Source of the DNA: Actinomycetes bacterium | GTDB taxonomy: Bacteria > Actinomycetota > Acidimicrobiia > Acidimicrobiales > RAAP-2 | Direction of reading: 5' to 3' | Length of the DNA: 21,713 nucleotides | Assembly (NCBI GenBank): GCA_021784205.1 | Contig: JAJXTB010000034.1 | Span: 1 to 21,713, forward strand | Part shown: positions 20,575 through 21,713 of the stretch, piece after piece | Position numbering within the stretch: the stretch's first letter is position 1 | How the letters are laid out: every line of letters begins with the position of its first letter | Position numbers and translations under genes: made by a program | The notes under the pieces: model-generated | Databases searched by the model: none | The model's input: only the letters and a program-made list of their open reading frames with translations | Told to the model about the DNA's origin: nothing

Positions 20575-21624
20575 GTGAAGATCTCTACGATGCTGAGTTA
20601 CGCCGGTGGATTCAAGCAGGCGGCTCGCGACGTGGCCGAGATGGAGCGGGCCGGACTCGACCTGGTGTGGGTGGCCGAGGCGTACGGTTTCGACAGTCCT
20701 TCCCTGATGGGCTACCTGGCGGCGCTGACCGAGCGCGTCGAGATCGGCGCGGCGATCCTGCCGATCTACACCCGCACGCCGACGCTGATCGCGATGACCG
20801 CCGCGGGCATCGACGCCCTCTCGGACGGCCGATTCCACCTGGGGCTGGGGGCATCGGGTCCCCAGGTGATCGAGGGCTTTCACGGTGTTCCCTACGTCGA
20901 TCCGCTCGGCACGACCCGCGAGATCGTGTCGATCTGTCGTGACGTGTGGCGCCGCGAGGCGCCCCTCGAGCACCACGGCAAGCACTTCACGATGCCCCTT
21001 CCACCCGAGCGAGGCACCGGACTCGGTAAGCCCCTCAAGATCATCGCGCACCCGGTGCGCCCGGCGATACCGGTGTGGGTCGCGTCGCTCGGCGAGAAGA
21101 ACGTGTCGCTCACCGCCGAGATCGCCGACGGCTGGATCCCGATCCTGTTCATCCCCGAGCGGGCCAACAACGTCTGGGGCGATGCGCTCGCGGCGGGACG
21201 CGCGAAGCGCGACCCCTCGCTCGGGGAACTCATGATCACGGCCGGGGGACTGCTCGCGATCGGCGAAGGCGAGGAGATCATCGCGCTGCGCGAGCTACAG
21301 CGTTCGATGGTGGCGCTCTACGTGGGTGGGATGGGCGCGAAGGGTAAGAACTTCTACAACGAACTCGCGATTCGCTACGGCTTCGAGCGCGAGGCGGCCA
21401 CGATCCAGGACCTCTACCTGGCGGGCAAGAAGCGCGAGGCGGAAGCGGCGGTGCCGGCCGAGTTCCTCGAGTTGACCACGCTCTGTGGACCCGCGAGTTA
21501 CGTCGCCGAACGGGTCGCGGCCTTCGCCGAGGCGGGCGTCACCCACCTCCAGGTCCACCCACTGGTCCAGCCGGGTCAGAGCGCGGCGTCACTCATCGAG
21601 GCCGTGCGCGCGATGGTCGACTAG
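20575..21624 (+). CDS. LLM-class F420-dependent oxidoreductase
   Basis: The 349-residue product is a luciferase-like monooxygenase-fold (LLM) protein. It shows MKISTMLSYAGG, ERAGLDLVWVAEAYGFDSPS, AAILPIYTRTPTLIAMTAA, LSDGRFHLGLGASGPQVIEG and the later VWVASLGEKNVSLTAEIADGWIP. These are typical of the F420-using subfamilies common in actinobacteria, such as methylene-tetrahydromethanopterin-reductase-like enzymes. The substrate cannot be read from sequence. Start is the GTG at 20575, with GAAGGGA about 7 nt before it; a frame reaching far upstream runs across the divergent gdhA gene. The stop overlaps the end of the convergent gene on the other strand by 2 bp. F420 use is inferred from family similarity. 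Confidence 0.87.
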   Translation: MKISTMLSYAGGFKQAARDVAEMERAGLDLVWVAEAYGFDSPSLMGYLAALTERVEIGAAILPIYTRTPTLIAMTAAGIDALSDGRFHLGLGASGPQVIEGFHGVPYVDPLGTTREIVSICRDVWRREAPLEHHGKHFTMPLPPERGTGLGKPLKIIAHPVRPAIPVWVASLGEKNVSLTAEIADGWIPILFIPERANNVWGDALAAGRAKRDPSLGELMITAGGLLAIGEGEEIIALRELQRSMVALYVGGMGAKGKNFYNELAIRYGFEREAATIQDLYLAGKKREAEAAVPAEFLELTTLCGPASYVAERVAAFAEAGVTHLQVHPLVQPGQSAASLIEAVRAMVD

Positions 21625-21713
21625 TCGGTCCCGCGGCTGGCGTCGCGCCCGCCCGAGGCGAGCCACGCGGCGAACATGGTCGCGTAGGCGCCGCCGGCGG
21701 CGATGAGTTCGCG
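21621..21713 (-). CDS. C-terminal end of a probable ABC exporter (partial)
   Basis: Only the last 30 residues are visible: RELIAAGGAYATMFAAWLAS, then GGRDASRGTD and a TAG stop at 21621-21623. The ELIAAGGAYATMF segment resembles the C-terminus of MsbA-type ABC exporters, where a GTHxELLAxGGxYAxL stretch follows the nucleotide-binding domain. No catalytic motif is in the window, so the assignment rests on this short match. It converges with the F420-dependent oxidoreductase gene and overlaps it by 2 bp. Confidence 0.5.
   Translation of the reverse strand, partial: RELIAAGGAYATMFAAWLASGGRDASRGTD

Noticed and set aside
1..21713. tRNA genes, rRNA, insertion sequences, prophage or CRISPR arrays
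   Set aside because: I saw no cloverleaf, transposase motifs, terminal repeats or regularly spaced repeats in the spacers examined.

Overview
The window is GC-rich with short AT-rich spacers, few non-coding bases and many 4-bp stop/start overlaps. An F420-dependent luciferase-fold oxidoreductase, GTG starts and a mix of Shine-Dalgarno-led and apparently leaderless genes point to an actinobacterium. The sulfur-relay and metal-transport content would fit the Acidimicrobiia, but that placement is inference, not proof.

Region 1 (1-2003, minus strand) is a sulfur-carrier/redox operon: tusA, a cysteine-rearranged MvhD-like protein, a DsrE-family protein, and a HdrA-like flavoprotein carrying GltD-type sequence that runs off the left edge. 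TusA and DsrE are sulfane-sulfur carriers, so the operon probably hands protein-bound sulfur to a flavin/Fe-S enzyme. A CRP/FNR-type palindrome lies in the AT-rich spacer upstream. Region 2 (2297-3901, minus) holds a pirin and an unrecognised two-helix membrane protein.

Region 3 (4063-10355) is a nearly complete histidine pathway. hisA is on the minus strand, divergent from hisR(yerC-like)-hisG-hisD-hisCB-hisH-hisF-hisIE, with only 30 bp between the two start codons. Three things stand out: a TrpR-superfamily regulator heads the operon, HisC and HisB (IGP dehydratase) are fused in one polypeptide, and HisD is compact but keeps its catalytic and zinc residues. No histidinol-phosphate phosphatase is seen.

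Region 4 (10439-15495, plus) is a five-gene transport operon: a secreted solute-binding protein, a double-domain permease, an ATPase, a COG4280-like membrane protein with two FTR1-like ExxE motifs, and a small two-helix membrane protein. This is the best candidate for an undescribed system: an ABC importer of the ferric/phosphonate/thiamine type coupled to an FTR1-like permease.

Region 5 (15496-21713) contains a 43-codon coiled-coil ORF, an orphan phosphosulfolactate synthase (ComA family), a histidine-phosphatase-superfamily enzyme, a sphingosine-1-phosphate-lyase-like PLP enzyme, a glutamate dehydrogenase, an F420-dependent oxidoreductase, and the C-terminal tail of what is probably an ABC exporter. 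Several long, near-perfect hairpins without U-tracts follow stop codons and look like this genome's terminator style.
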